From NCBI GenBank assembly GCA_938001945.1, contig CALLBH010000148.1:1-39653 (forward strand): DNA of 39,653 nt, read 5' to 3'. This document shows, in pieces, positions 8,199-16,668 of this stretch. Source of the stretch: an uncultured Robiginitomaculum sp. GTDB taxonomy: Bacteria > Pseudomonadota > Alphaproteobacteria > Caulobacterales > Maricaulaceae. How positions within the stretch are numbered: position 1 is the first letter of the stretch; the number at the start of each line of letters is the position of its first letter. The notes below the pieces were generated by a model. That model saw only the letters and a list, made by a program, of their open reading frames with translations. It made no database searches and was not told the DNA's origin. Position numbers and translations under genes: made by a program.

Positions 8199-9710
8199 CT
8201 ATTCAGCCTTGAGGCCTTTATATTTTTCATCAAACTTAGCGATGTAGGCGCGGCATTTTTCATCCACATTTTGCAATTCGCCCCCGGTAATAATCTTGGC
8301 CCGATAAGATGCATTAATTTGCTTGAAGCACTCTTCCACCACGACCTTAGTGAGAAATTTGCATCGATCAGTTTCGGCGCGTTCTTCCGCCTGAATGAAG
8401 GCTTGCCATTTTACAGCAAACTTCCCGTCAGCCGTATCCTGCGGGACATTTCCAAAAGCGGCGTAAGCCCTGCCCCGCAAATGTTGACGCGCAGAGTTTG
8501 CCTTTTTCTGATCAGACCAATCACATTGAACACGCTCTTCTTGCTGACTCGACTCGTAAAGACATGTTGCAATTAAAGACCACGCTTTTGCGCGATTATA
8601 CCCCAGGTCAATCGCCTTTCGGAAGGCTGCCTCGGACTTACCGCATTGGCCATCATGATATAATGCTTCGCCAAGTTGAGCGTAAACCTTCGGCCCTGCG
8701 CCTAATCGCGCCGCATTCTCCAAAACCGGAATGGCCTTTTTATAATCACGGGCTTGGCGGTGCAGGTCTGACAACATCACCAAGCGATCTGACGTGCGCG
8801 GAACATGGCCCGCATTCATTTCACGCTCCAGAATTTTAGCGGCCTGAAACGGCATCTCATAGAATGAATAATACTGAACGATCTTCATAACATCATCTTC
8901 AGTATCCAGCATCCCGCCAATATACATCAATTTCGTGACTTCAAACGCATCGCGCTCTCGGCCTAAATTTGCGCCTAATGCAGCCCAGTTCTCCCACAGT
9001 GTTTTATCCTCAGGATACATATCGACCATCTGGACAATGATCGCCTCTTGTTTGTCTACCATTTTTAAATTGCTGTAGATAAAATATAAGAGATCAAAAT
9101 GCTTGCGCTGTTTCGGATTAGCTTCATTTAGCCAGCGCTCCGCCCAGGGGAGTGCGCGTTCATAGTCCTGCGCTTGAATCCATCCCGAAATAATCAACTC
9201 AATCCGCTCGGTCGTTATGGCATGACCCTGAGTCATGTAGGCTTCAAGAATTGTGGCCCCTTGCTCATATTTCCCCTCAACAATCAAAAGCTGACCTATA
9301 TTCAACCGTAGCGTCGACGCCTCCTCAGGCGTTAAACCTCCGGACTCGATCGCCTTCTCAAAATCTGTAATTGCGCGAGCATTTCTGCCTTGCTCATAAG
9401 CAATAGATCCGCGCATTTGATAGATTATTGACACCTCATAAGGCGTAAGATCAGTAAGTTTTAACGCACCGTCGAGCTTTTCTAGAGCCGCATCATAGTG
9501 TTTGCCCCTCATAAGCTCCTGAGCCTCGGCGACCAAAGCTCCAGACGCCGCCGAAATTTGCCGCATTTGCTTTGAACTATCCGCGACTATAGGTGAAGGA
9601 TCAGCCGGAGCGCCCTGCCCATATGCCTGTAAGGATAATCCACTCGCACACGCCCCGAAGACCCCTATCGACGTTATAACTCTCAGTAAGCTTTCACTAT
9701 TTAACTTCAT
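8199..9710 (-). CDS. Long periplasmic TPR protein, zinc-regulated copy
   Basis: I choose ATG 9710 because GGGAGG lies just upstream and the protein then begins with a signal peptide (MKLNSESLLRVITSIGVFGA and onward to SLQAYGQ). The 503-residue product has a chain of tetratricopeptide repeats over about residues 45-390 and a C-terminal part with several cysteines (CGKSEAAF, CLYESSQQEERVQCDW, DRCKFL, EECF). It is a clear paralog of the protein at 9841-11340; shared segments include VQYYSFYEMPFQAAKILERE and ESSQQEERxxCDW. TPR proteins of this type are encoded next to TonB2/TtpC systems and are thought to help receptors. A Zur-like box lies 19 bases before the start. Confidence 0.82.
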   Translation of the reverse strand: MKLNSESLLRVITSIGVFGACASGLSLQAYGQGAPADPSPIVADSSKQMRQISAASGALVAEAQELMRGKHYDAALEKLDGALKLTDLTPYEVSIIYQMRGSIAYEQGRNARAITDFEKAIESGGLTPEEASTLRLNIGQLLIVEGKYEQGATILEAYMTQGHAITTERIELIISGWIQAQDYERALPWAERWLNEANPKQRKHFDLLYFIYSNLKMVDKQEAIIVQMVDMYPEDKTLWENWAALGANLGRERDAFEVTKLMYIGGMLDTEDDVMKIVQYYSFYEMPFQAAKILEREMNAGHVPRTSDRLVMLSDLHRQARDYKKAIPVLENAARLGAGPKVYAQLGEALYHDGQCGKSEAAFRKAIDLGYNRAKAWSLIATCLYESSQQEERVQCDWSDQKKANSARQHLRGRAYAAFGNVPQDTADGKFAVKWQAFIQAEERAETDRCKFLTKVVVEECFKQINASYRAKIITGGELQNVDEKCRAYIAKFDEKYKGLKAE

Positions 9711-9729
9711 AACATACCTCCCTTTATAG

Positions 9730-9748
9730 TATGTTATATTATCACATA
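9730..9748. promoter_or_regulatory. Zur-like operator upstream of the zinc-regulated TPR gene
   Basis: The 19-base sequence TATGTTATATTATCACATA is a palindrome with seven of eight arm pairs matched. It fits the Zur core ATGTTATANTATAACAT at 15 of 16 fixed positions. It lies 19 bases upstream of ATG 9710, almost the same spacing as the site at 8098-8116, so both genes of this block carry their own operator. Confidence 0.7.
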
Positions 9749-9778
9749 CAATAAAAATCAATATATTTAATCGCCCAA

Positions 9779-9807
9779 CAAAAAAGCCCGCTCAAAGAGC
9801 GGGCTTT
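9779..9807 (-). terminator. Rho-independent terminator of the main TonB operon
   Basis: On the minus strand an 11-base stem (AAAGCCCGCTC, loop TTT, GAGCGGGCTTT; plus-strand 9783-9807) runs into a T tract. It lies 34 bases after the stop of the long TPR gene at 9841, so it ends the TtpC-ExbB-ExbD-TonB operon and separates it from the zinc-regulated block. Confidence 0.85.
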
Positions 9808-9840
9808 CGAAATCTATTGGAGCGCTAGAGCTCTAAGTGA

Positions 9841-11340
9841 CTAGCCGTCCTTCTTTTTCGTAGAGCGGAATTTCTTGTCGAATTCAGCTTTGAAAGGCAG
9901 GCAATTCTGATCAATATCTGGCTCACCACCGGTTAGGAATGTCGCCTTGTAAGCATTATCAATATTGTTAAAGCAGCGTTCTTTCTCAACATTGACTTCG
10001 AAAATGCATCGATCCGTCACAGCCTTCTCTTCGGCCTTGATGAATTGGCGCCATTTCGCAGCATCACGGCCTGAATTCGTACCACTTGGAACATTTCCAA
10101 AAGCTGCATAAGCCTTGTCACGCAGAAGTTTGCGCGGCGCGGAAGCCTTCTTCTCGTCGTCCCAATCACAATCAATACGCTCTTCTTGCTGGCTAGATTC
10201 ATAAATACATGTCGCAATCAAAGACCAGGCTTTGCCGCGGTTATAGCCCTTATCGATGGCCTGACGGAACGCTGTTTCGGCTTTGCCGCATTGCGCATCA
10301 TTATATAGCGCCTCACCCAGTTGAGCGTAGACATCTTTCGTTCCCGCGCTTTGCGCAGCTTGCTCAAGAATAGGGATAGCCCGTTTATAATCGCGCGCTT
10401 GGCGCAGCAAATCAGATAGCTGGATCATGCGATCAGGAGTCCGAGACACTGTCCCGGAATTCATTTCACGCTCAAGAATTTTGGCCGCTTGGAACGGCAT
10501 TTCGTAGAAGGAGTAATATTGGACGATCTTCATAACGTCCTGCTCGCTATTCATGGCGCCGCCAAGATAGAGCATTTTATTCACTTCAAAAGCATCTTGC
10601 TCGCGCCCGCCATTGGACAACATAGATGCCCACGTATCCCACAAGGTGCGATCTTCAGGGTAACGGTTGATCATTTGCAGAACGATGTCGGCCTGCTTTC
10701 CGCTCATACCTAAATTATTGTATAGGAAGTTCAAAAGATCGAAATGCTTGCGCTCTTTCGGCGAAGCTTCATTGAACCAGCGCTCAGCCCATGGAAGCGC
10801 GCGCTGATAATTCTCAGCCTGAACCCAAGCCCCAACAAGCATATCAACATAGGCGGGTTTGACCTGATTGCCTTGGTTGATATAATTTTCGAGCATTGTC
10901 GCGCCTTCGGTATGGCGACCGTTCGCAATCAAGAGCTGTGAAATATTCAGGCGCAGCGCCGTTGACTCATTAGGTAACAACCCGCCTGAGCTAATTGCGC
11001 TTTCAAATGACGTAATCGCCTGACTATATTGGTTCTGCTCATAATAGGCAGATCCCATCATTTGATAAATCGTGCTGCGCTCATAAGGATTAAGATCACC
11101 AATGGCGAGCGCCTCATTTAATTTTGAGACAGCAGGTCCATATTGGTTGCTGTTCATAAATTGAAGCGCTTCATTTACGATAGTACCCGCTGCGGAACCG
11201 AATTGACGTCCTTCGGCAGGAGCCGGTTGAGCGTCATTTGAGCGTCGCGCGCGCTGCGCGTCTGCGCTGGGCGCAAGCATCATGACTAGCGATCCACCTA
11301 GAACGGCGGTCAATGAGAGTGTCAAAATACGATGTTTCAT
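9841..11340 (-). CDS. Long periplasmic TPR protein of the main TonB operon
   Basis: ATG 11340 is chosen because AAAGG lies upstream and the protein begins with a clean signal peptide (MKHRILTLSLTAVLGGSLVM, then cleavage near SADAQ). The 499-residue protein has tetratricopeptide repeats from about residue 57 to 390, for example NSNQYGPAVSKLNEALAI at 63-80, and a Cys-containing C-terminal region. It is the last gene of the operon, 67 bases after TonB and followed by a strong terminator. Its place matches the TPR gene that follows tonB2 in Vibrio-type TonB2 clusters, where the TPR protein assists TonB2-dependent uptake. Its substrate or receptor partner cannot be read from the sequence. Confidence 0.83.
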   Translation of the reverse strand: MKHRILTLSLTAVLGGSLVMMLAPSADAQRARRSNDAQPAPAEGRQFGSAAGTIVNEALQFMNSNQYGPAVSKLNEALAIGDLNPYERSTIYQMMGSAYYEQNQYSQAITSFESAISSGGLLPNESTALRLNISQLLIANGRHTEGATMLENYINQGNQVKPAYVDMLVGAWVQAENYQRALPWAERWFNEASPKERKHFDLLNFLYNNLGMSGKQADIVLQMINRYPEDRTLWDTWASMLSNGGREQDAFEVNKMLYLGGAMNSEQDVMKIVQYYSFYEMPFQAAKILEREMNSGTVSRTPDRMIQLSDLLRQARDYKRAIPILEQAAQSAGTKDVYAQLGEALYNDAQCGKAETAFRQAIDKGYNRGKAWSLIATCIYESSQQEERIDCDWDDEKKASAPRKLLRDKAYAAFGNVPSGTNSGRDAAKWRQFIKAEEKAVTDRCIFEVNVEKERCFNNIDNAYKATFLTGGEPDIDQNCLPFKAEFDKKFRSTKKKDG

Positions 11341-11407
11341 AACGAACTTACCTTTAAACATGGTGGCCCGCAATGCGTGCCAAATATACGCGTGAGAGGA
11401 ATATAAA

Positions 11408-12037
11408 TTATTCCGGAATTATCTTCCCGCGCTCATCCGTCAGACGGAATGTAATTTTTGATTCAACACCGCGGCGAGCCACAGGGCGACCATCATCCAT
11501 CTTAGGATTATACTTCCATTTCTCGACAGACTTAATCGTTGCACGTTCGAACAAGCTTTGCGTGCAATATGTCGTTACAACATTGAACGGCGCGCCCTCA
11601 GGGCTCACATCGAACCTTACGCGGCAATGGCCAGATTTTTCAGCACGCTGCGGCATAACCGGTGGAATGCGAACGAGTGGCTGAGCATCACGGTCAGAAA
11701 CTGCAATTTTAAAACTTTGACGGTCAATTTTTGGCGCTTCAAACTCAGGAATTGCGCCTTCAAGTGTTGCAATAGGCTCGCTCGGTTGAGCGGCTTGCTG
11801 ACGTTCAATTTGCGGCGGCGGCGGCGGAGTCACAACACGGCTAATGTTGCGATCCAAACGCGTTTCGCGCTGAACAACCTTAAGATCTTCGACTTGAGGG
11901 TTAATTTCAAATTTCTGAGCTTCACTTTTGTCAGCAGGCTCCCAATCACCTGCAATCAGGACCATCATAAGAACAAATAAAAGGAATGTCAGGACAGCCG
12001 CAATGGGAATTCCAATAAGCCAGCGTACAATATTCAT
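11408..12037 (-). CDS. TonB-like energy transducer of the main operon
   Basis: The 209-residue protein has one membrane helix (about 5-29), a Pro-run linker (TPPPPPQIE near 70-78) and a C-terminal TonB domain (about 120-209) with WKYNP at 174-178. The linker is much shorter than in E. coli TonB, as in TonB2-type proteins. Cys138 (GHCRVRF) and Cys158 (TYCTQS) are conserved with the copy at 7456-8079. It follows two exbD genes and precedes the TPR gene. It should carry energy from the ExbB/ExbD motor to outer-membrane receptors in the periplasm. Confidence 0.88.
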   Translation of the reverse strand: MNIVRWLIGIPIAAVLTFLLFVLMMVLIAGDWEPADKSEAQKFEINPQVEDLKVVQRETRLDRNISRVVTPPPPPQIERQQAAQPSEPIATLEGAIPEFEAPKIDRQSFKIAVSDRDAQPLVRIPPVMPQRAEKSGHCRVRFDVSPEGAPFNVVTTYCTQSLFERATIKSVEKWKYNPKMDDGRPVARRGVESKITFRLTDERGKIIPE

Positions 12038-12052
12038 AATCTTCTCCTAAGC

Positions 12053-12448
12053 CTATTCTTCTGTCTTCACACGAACATTGATGCCGAGATCGACCATAAT
12101 GTCCTGTAATTGCATGACTGTTCCAACGCTCGCATCACCATCCCCTTGGATAATGCCATCAGCTTTGCGGTTTTCATCACGCAGGCTGATTAAAATCGGA
12201 CGAACTTCTTCGATTGTATATGGGGTCTTGTCGATCCAGATCTCATCCTCAGCATTCACGGCAACCAAGATACCCGGTTTCCAGTCCACAGAGTCAGACG
12301 ACGTCGGAATTGAAGGGTCAATTCCCGGCGTTTTAACAAAAACAGATGTTACGATAAAAAAGATAAGCAGAATAAAGACGACGTCCAACATGGGAGTCAT
12401 ATTTAGCTCCATGCCATCATCATCATTTGAGCGTGTTCTTCTAGCCAT
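12053..12448 (-). CDS. ExbD/TolR biopolymer transport protein, second copy
   Basis: This 131-residue protein has a short basic cytoplasmic N-terminus, one membrane helix (about 20-42) with the essential membrane aspartate at position 22 in MTPMLDVVF, and a periplasmic domain. That layout is the ExbD family standard. It lies 54 bases after the first exbD and 15 bases before tonB. The two ExbD proteins differ strongly outside the MTPMLD core, so they are not a recent duplication. A heteromeric or alternative motor assembly is possible. Confidence 0.9.
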   Translation of the reverse strand: MARRTRSNDDDGMELNMTPMLDVVFILLIFFIVTSVFVKTPGIDPSIPTSSDSVDWKPGILVAVNAEDEIWIDKTPYTIEEVRPILISLRDENRKADGIIQGDGDASVGTVMQLQDIMVDLGINVRVKTEE

Positions 12449-12502
12449 AATGTTACCTTATCACAAAAATTGGCGAATGTAAATCAAATCCCGCAGTGCA
12501 GG

Positions 12503-12913
12503 TTAAGTCGCAGGAACGATTTCAATCTTGCTTGATGTTCCCGTTAGATCGAGATCCTGCTTGATAGCGACCATAATGCGATGTTTCGCACGCTCATCCA
12601 TACGCAAGATAACCGCAGCACCGGGCTTTTCAGCGCGAGCTGACTCGACCTGCAAAGGCACTTCGCCACATCCCGTCGAGATTCCGTCAACAGTACAGCT
12701 ATTTGAACCATTCACATAAACAACGATCGCGGGCTTAGGCTCGTTTTCAGGTTGATTTTCAGGTGGCGGAGGCGGCTGTCGGAAATCCTTACCCGTCTCG
12801 TCCAAAAATGTTGCGGTCACAATGAAGAAAATGAGCATGATAAAGACAATGTCTAGCATTGGTGTCATGTCGACTTCGGCTTCGTCGTTTCCGGATCCTC
12901 TACGGCGTCTCAT
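12503..12913 (-). CDS. ExbD/TolR biopolymer transport protein, first copy
   Basis: This 136-residue ExbD has a basic N-terminus (MRRRRGSGND), one helix (about 19-38) with Asp21 in MTPMLDIVF, and a periplasmic domain. Residues 45-60 hold a Pro/Glu-rich stretch (QPPPPPENQPENEPKP) not seen in the second copy. The periplasmic domain has two cysteines (NSCTVDGISTGCGEV) that could form a disulfide. It follows the short exbB by 30 bases. ExbD uses its membrane Asp in the proton path of the ExbB/ExbD motor. Confidence 0.9.
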   Translation of the reverse strand: MRRRRGSGNDEAEVDMTPMLDIVFIMLIFFIVTATFLDETGKDFRQPPPPPENQPENEPKPAIVVYVNGSNSCTVDGISTGCGEVPLQVESARAEKPGAAVILRMDERAKHRIMVAIKQDLDLTGTSSKIEIVPAT

Positions 12914-12943
12914 ATTCTATCCTTTTCAAAGGCGCGCAAAGCG

Positions 12944-13474
12944 CTAGCCTACTTCTAACGTATCGGCGAAAGCAGCTGTTTCGCGGCGCCCGCGGCGCTC
13001 TACGTAATTACTTAAAAACAAGCCAAACAAAGCAACAACCATACCGGCCATCGTTGGAATGGTCGCGCGGAATACACCCTCAGCCATCAAACGGGCCGAA
13101 GAACTTCCGGAAAGCGCCATCACGTCAAATACAGTAATCATACCGTATACTGTTCCCAGAAGACCCAGGAGCGGCGCGATTGCAACCAGTGTTTTGATGA
13201 TACCAACATTAGCCTCAGTCTTGGCTTTGACCTGGCTGATATATTCGTCGCGAATAGCGTGAGCTTTCCAGCTCTTATTATCTTCACGAGATGCCCAGCT
13301 ATCACGCAAACCTCTAACGACAGATTTGTGCGCCATGCTGTAATAAGCCAAACGCTCCATCACAAAAGAAAACATTGCAAAGGCCGCCAAGGCGATGGCC
13401 AACAAAACAGGACCACCCTGGGCAAGAAATGTTTGCAAGCCTTCTATGGCATTTGCGGGATTTAAATATTCCAT
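12944..13474 (-). CDS. Short ExbB/TolQ/MotA-family proton channel subunit
   Basis: The 176-residue protein has three membrane helices (about 22-42, 95-118 and 135-158) with the MotA/TolQ/ExbB domain signature IAPLLGLLGTVYGMITVFDV around 98-117. Its size matches ExbB2 of Vibrio-type TonB2 systems. It sits between the long TtpC-like protein (94 bases upstream, with a hairpin between) and exbD, the order ttpC-exbB2-exbD2-tonB2. It would form the pentameric stator ring around ExbD in the inner membrane. Confidence 0.9.
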   Translation of the reverse strand: MEYLNPANAIEGLQTFLAQGGPVLLAIALAAFAMFSFVMERLAYYSMAHKSVVRGLRDSWASREDNKSWKAHAIRDEYISQVKAKTEANVGIIKTLVAIAPLLGLLGTVYGMITVFDVMALSGSSSARLMAEGVFRATIPTMAGMVVALFGLFLSNYVERRGRRETAAFADTLEVG

Positions 13475-13533
13475 CTTATCCTCAAATCACATTGGGGTGT
13501 TCAAGCTGCCAAAATCAGCAGCCAACAGGACAA

Positions 13534-13557
13534 ACCGCGGCGAAACTGCGCCGCGGT
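13534..13557 (-). terminator. Hairpin between the TtpC-like gene and short exbB
   Basis: A 9-base stem (ACCGCGGCG / CGCCGCGGT) with a 6-base loop lies 11 bases after the stop of the TtpC-like gene. On the minus strand it is followed by only a short T run (TTTG), so it is a weak terminator, an attenuator or an mRNA-stabilising structure that sets stoichiometry within the operon. Confidence 0.45.
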
Positions 13558-13568
13558 CTTAGCGCCGC

Positions 13569-14933
13569 TTATACGCGGCGGTTTTCGATCTGGCGGGCGA
13601 CGATGCCGGCAGACTGCTCTTCAAGCGTGTTCTGGACACCGCGTGAAAGCGAAGAACAGAAGCTGTGCAGGATAAGAAGCGGAATAGCAGCAATCAAACC
13701 AAGCATGGTCGTAACCAAGGCTTCGGAAATACCACCGGCCATCAATTGCGGGTCACCAACACCATAAATCATCATAGCTTGGAAGGTCTTGATCATACCT
13801 GTAACCGTACCCAATAGACCGAGCAATGGCGCGATACCGGCAGCAAGTTTCAAGATGTTCAAACCACTCTCCAGCTTCGGAGATTCCCGAAGAATTGCTT
13901 CGTCCATCTTAAGCTCGAGCGTTTCGCCGTCTGCACCTGCAGCCTCATCAGCCGCAAGCATAATACGTCCAAGCGGGTTCTTAGATGACGCTTGAGCCGT
14001 ACGGGCTTGCTTACGCACAGCGCCAGATACGCCGAGAAGCATAAGAATACGCAACAGACCAAATAACACACCAAGGACAGTTAGACCTACAATGATATAG
14101 CCGATGATGCCGCCTTGCGCGACGCGCTCTTTCCAGTTTGGAACACGCTCAAATGAACGCAGCAAGCTGCCGCGCGTTGGATCGATCGGGGCAGCAACCA
14201 TAGTTCCTGCAGCCGCGCTCGTTACAGCTTGAGCCGCCTTAGCAGGCGTACCTGTAGGCTGCTTCGGCAATGTCGTCATAAAGGCATCTTTACCGTCTTT
14301 AGGCGCAACATAGCGGATATATTGCGCGCCATTTGCAGTAAAGGCGTTAAAGGCGCCAACACGCGTAACCTCGACGTCATCACCCATATTGGCAACATTC
14401 GTCGTGAAAGTTTTAACTTCGCGCTGAGCTTCGATTTCACCGAGCATAAGCTGCCAGATTTCATTTAGCTGCTCAGAACTTGGTAGCGCTTTGGAATCAG
14501 CGATACGCGCCAAAACATTTGTACGCTCTGGATACTCAGCCGTTACAATTGAGCCGTCGAGCATAACTTTAAACTCGCCAGCTTTCGTACGGGCTAGACC
14601 AAAAACTTCACGAAACTCACCTTGAGCGTCTTGAAGCTGACCGTCCAAAGACGCGATACGGCGATCATTGGCATCAAATGTAGACTGAACCTGACGCGCT
14701 CGAGATTCGAGATCACGCAATTCACTCTTTGCTGCGTTGAGCTTAGATTGCTGCTGGGCTTTAGCAGCCTCGAATTCAGCAATACGTTGACGATTATCTT
14801 GCTCAGTTTGCTGCGCATCTTGGCGCACTTGACTTAGCAGGTCATTGATCGATGTGATCTGCGCGCTTGCAGGCGTGGACAGTAGCATCGCGCCGCCCAT
14901 TGCCAGAGCAGCAGTTTTAACAAATTTGTTCAT
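13569..14933 (-). CDS. Long TtpC-like MotA/TolQ/ExbB-family protein
   Basis: ATG 14933 is preferred over GTG 14945 because it gives a good signal peptide (MNKFVKTAALAMGGAMLLST then PASAQ). The 454-residue mature layout is a periplasmic coiled coil (about residues 30-105, rich in Gln/Arg/Glu), a globular periplasmic part, a membrane helix near 265-285, and a C-terminal MotA/TolQ/ExbB domain with IAPLLGLLGTVTGMIKTFQA near 365. This is the architecture of TtpC, the extra ExbB-like subunit required by Vibrio TonB2. It is followed by short exbB. The name ttpC is not used as a symbol because function here is inferred from layout. Confidence 0.87.
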   Translation of the reverse strand: MNKFVKTAALAMGGAMLLSTPASAQITSINDLLSQVRQDAQQTEQDNRQRIAEFEAAKAQQQSKLNAAKSELRDLESRARQVQSTFDANDRRIASLDGQLQDAQGEFREVFGLARTKAGEFKVMLDGSIVTAEYPERTNVLARIADSKALPSSEQLNEIWQLMLGEIEAQREVKTFTTNVANMGDDVEVTRVGAFNAFTANGAQYIRYVAPKDGKDAFMTTLPKQPTGTPAKAAQAVTSAAAGTMVAAPIDPTRGSLLRSFERVPNWKERVAQGGIIGYIIVGLTVLGVLFGLLRILMLLGVSGAVRKQARTAQASSKNPLGRIMLAADEAAGADGETLELKMDEAILRESPKLESGLNILKLAAGIAPLLGLLGTVTGMIKTFQAMMIYGVGDPQLMAGGISEALVTTMLGLIAAIPLLILHSFCSSLSRGVQNTLEEQSAGIVARQIENRRV

Positions 14934-14966
14934 TGATTTACTCACTTTCTTAAATCTTCGCTCTGA

Positions 14967-15740
14967 TTAGTTTCCGCCGATAACGACAGGAGCCGTTACC
15001 ATTTCGGGGGCAGATTCTTTGAGGGCAACACGCATCGCACGGCGAACGCCTGGCGCTTCGCTGGCGGAAATCGCTTCCCACTCGCGAGTATCCATATTGA
15101 AGCGGCCCATTTCGCTCTCATCTTTCGTGATGTAGAGGAAGGACACACGGCCATAACGGACATAATTCACGAATTGCGCCGGATCAGATGGGTGCGTGTC
15201 TTCGTAAGCGTCGAGCTGCTGGCCATATGAGACTTCGATTTTATAAGCATTCAAAATCTGGCGATATTGCTCTGCCGGCGTAACCGTTGGGTCACCCATA
15301 TAGGCTTTTAAGCGGTCAAGACGTGCGCGGCGCTCTGGCATGCGGAACGGAAGATCGCTCTCAACAGAGTCTTCGAGTGCAACGACCATGCGCAGCATCA
15401 TCGGAGTCATATTTTGCTTTGTTTGCTCAACTGTATCTAGCTGTAGACGCAATGAGCTGAGCTCACTGGATTGCGATTCCAAAAAGACGTCCTGCTGCTT
15501 TACAAAAAGCTCAACATTATCTTTTTGCTGCAATACAGCGAGATATTCGCGCTTCATTGATCCCGCAGCATCATCAGCACTATCAACCTGCCTTTGAGCC
15601 GATTGGCTTTGAGCAGTCGAGCTTTTGGCAACATCTAAGGCCCGCTCTAGCTGTGCTGAGGCCGGCGCAGCCGCTGCGAGCGTTAGCCCGAGCGTTCCGC
15701 ATGCAATCAGCAAGCTCTTGGAGTATGAAATCTTCAACAT
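14967..15740 (-). CDS. DUF3450 periplasmic coiled-coil protein, second copy
   Basis: The 257-residue protein begins with a signal peptide (ending near APASAQ, about residue 29), followed by a coiled coil (about 35-110, including KQQDVFLESQSSELSSLRLQ) and the DUF3450 globular part with the family stretch DLPFRMPERRARLDRLKAYM near 130-149. A GGAAG ribosome site precedes the ATG. DUF3450 genes usually lie just upstream of ttpC-like genes, as here (33-base gap). The likely role is a periplasmic accessory of the TonB motor; the mechanism is not known to me. Confidence 0.85.
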   Translation of the reverse strand: MLKISYSKSLLIACGTLGLTLAAAAPASAQLERALDVAKSSTAQSQSAQRQVDSADDAAGSMKREYLAVLQQKDNVELFVKQQDVFLESQSSELSSLRLQLDTVEQTKQNMTPMMLRMVVALEDSVESDLPFRMPERRARLDRLKAYMGDPTVTPAEQYRQILNAYKIEVSYGQQLDAYEDTHPSDPAQFVNYVRYGRVSFLYITKDESEMGRFNMDTREWEAISASEAPGVRRAMRVALKESAPEMVTAPVVIGGN

Positions 15741-15841
15741 ATCTTCCTTCCGATTTCGTTAGGGCCTGATCCGATATCATTCCCGAAATTTCCGGCGGAA
15801 ACCCGCCAATCCATTCAGACCCTGAAGGCCCAAACACTAAA

Positions 15842-15857
15842 GCCGCCCAAGGGCGGC
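15842..15857 (-). terminator. Short GC hairpin between the two DUF3450 genes
   Basis: GCCGCCC and GGGCGGC form a 7-base inverted repeat directly after the first DUF3450 stop, followed on the minus strand by TTTAGTGTTT. It could act as a leaky terminator or attenuator, cutting expression of the downstream motor genes relative to the first gene. Confidence 0.45.
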
Positions 15858-15867
15858 AAATTCTAAT

Positions 15868-16668
15868 TTAACCTGGAGCCTTAACTTCAACAGCAATAAC
15901 AGCCTGAGCTGTTTCGCCGCGCGCCATGCGCACTGCGCGGCGTACATTGACGAGGTCACTCGCGGATAGCTCATCCCAAGACTTCGTATCACCGTTCCAG
16001 CGGCGCGCCGATGTGGCATCGAGATTCAGATAATCTAGCGCAAGACGGCCATAGTGAATGTAATAGCCTTGCTCAGGAATCATACGTTGCTCGCCTGTCA
16101 CAGGATCGATGACCGGCTTAACCGTTACGACACCATCGTCATCTTTGACCTCTTCGGTCTCCCCAACCATGATGGGCTGCTCATTATCATTTAGCGGGCG
16201 ATCGCCCTCATAATAATCAATGGACTGACCATATTCGAGCTCAATCTTGAGGACGCTCAATAGGCGACGATACTTATCAGCCGGAGAAAACTCAGGATTT
16301 GCAAAGTCTTCTTTCAGCTTGAACAGGCGATTGCGACGCATCTCAATAAGAAATGGCGCGTCGCTATTGATCATGCGCTCGACCTGGGTCAGAGCCTTTG
16401 GCAACATGGCTTCAATTTCAGCATTCGTCGCAGGTGCATCTGCAATCAGAGTCCGAAGCTCAGCAATTCGCTCGCCTTGCTGAGATATGAATAGCTCAGT
16501 GCGCGCAATGCGAAGCTTTGTGTTTTCGATATTCTGAAGCGTTTGTGCATATTCCGCAGTCAATGGAGAGGACTGGGCCGTCGCCGTTTGAACAGAAAGC
16601 AGGGGCGCAGCTGTGAACAGCGCGGCCGACAGAGCGCATGCGCGCAAAGCAGTAGGGTGTAACTTCAC
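15868..16668 (-). CDS. DUF3450 periplasmic coiled-coil protein, first copy
   Basis: The start is GTG 16668 with GGGAG about ten bases upstream. The 266-residue protein has a signal peptide (cleavage near TATAQ, about residue 32), a coiled coil (about 38-80) and the DUF3450 core with DAPFLIEMRRNRLFKLKEDF near 99-118. It differs from the second copy by an insertion at about 168-195 (GETEEVKDDDGVVTVKPVID), an acidic loop of low complexity. It is the first gene of the TonB operon. Two different DUF3450 proteins in one operon are unusual. Confidence 0.83.
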   Translation of the reverse strand: MKLHPTALRACALSAALFTAAPLLSVQTATAQSSPLTAEYAQTLQNIENTKLRIARTELFISQQGERIAELRTLIADAPATNAEIEAMLPKALTQVERMINSDAPFLIEMRRNRLFKLKEDFANPEFSPADKYRRLLSVLKIELEYGQSIDYYEGDRPLNDNEQPIMVGETEEVKDDDGVVTVKPVIDPVTGEQRMIPEQGYYIHYGRLALDYLNLDATSARRWNGDTKSWDELSASDLVNVRRAVRMARGETAQAVIAVEVKAPG

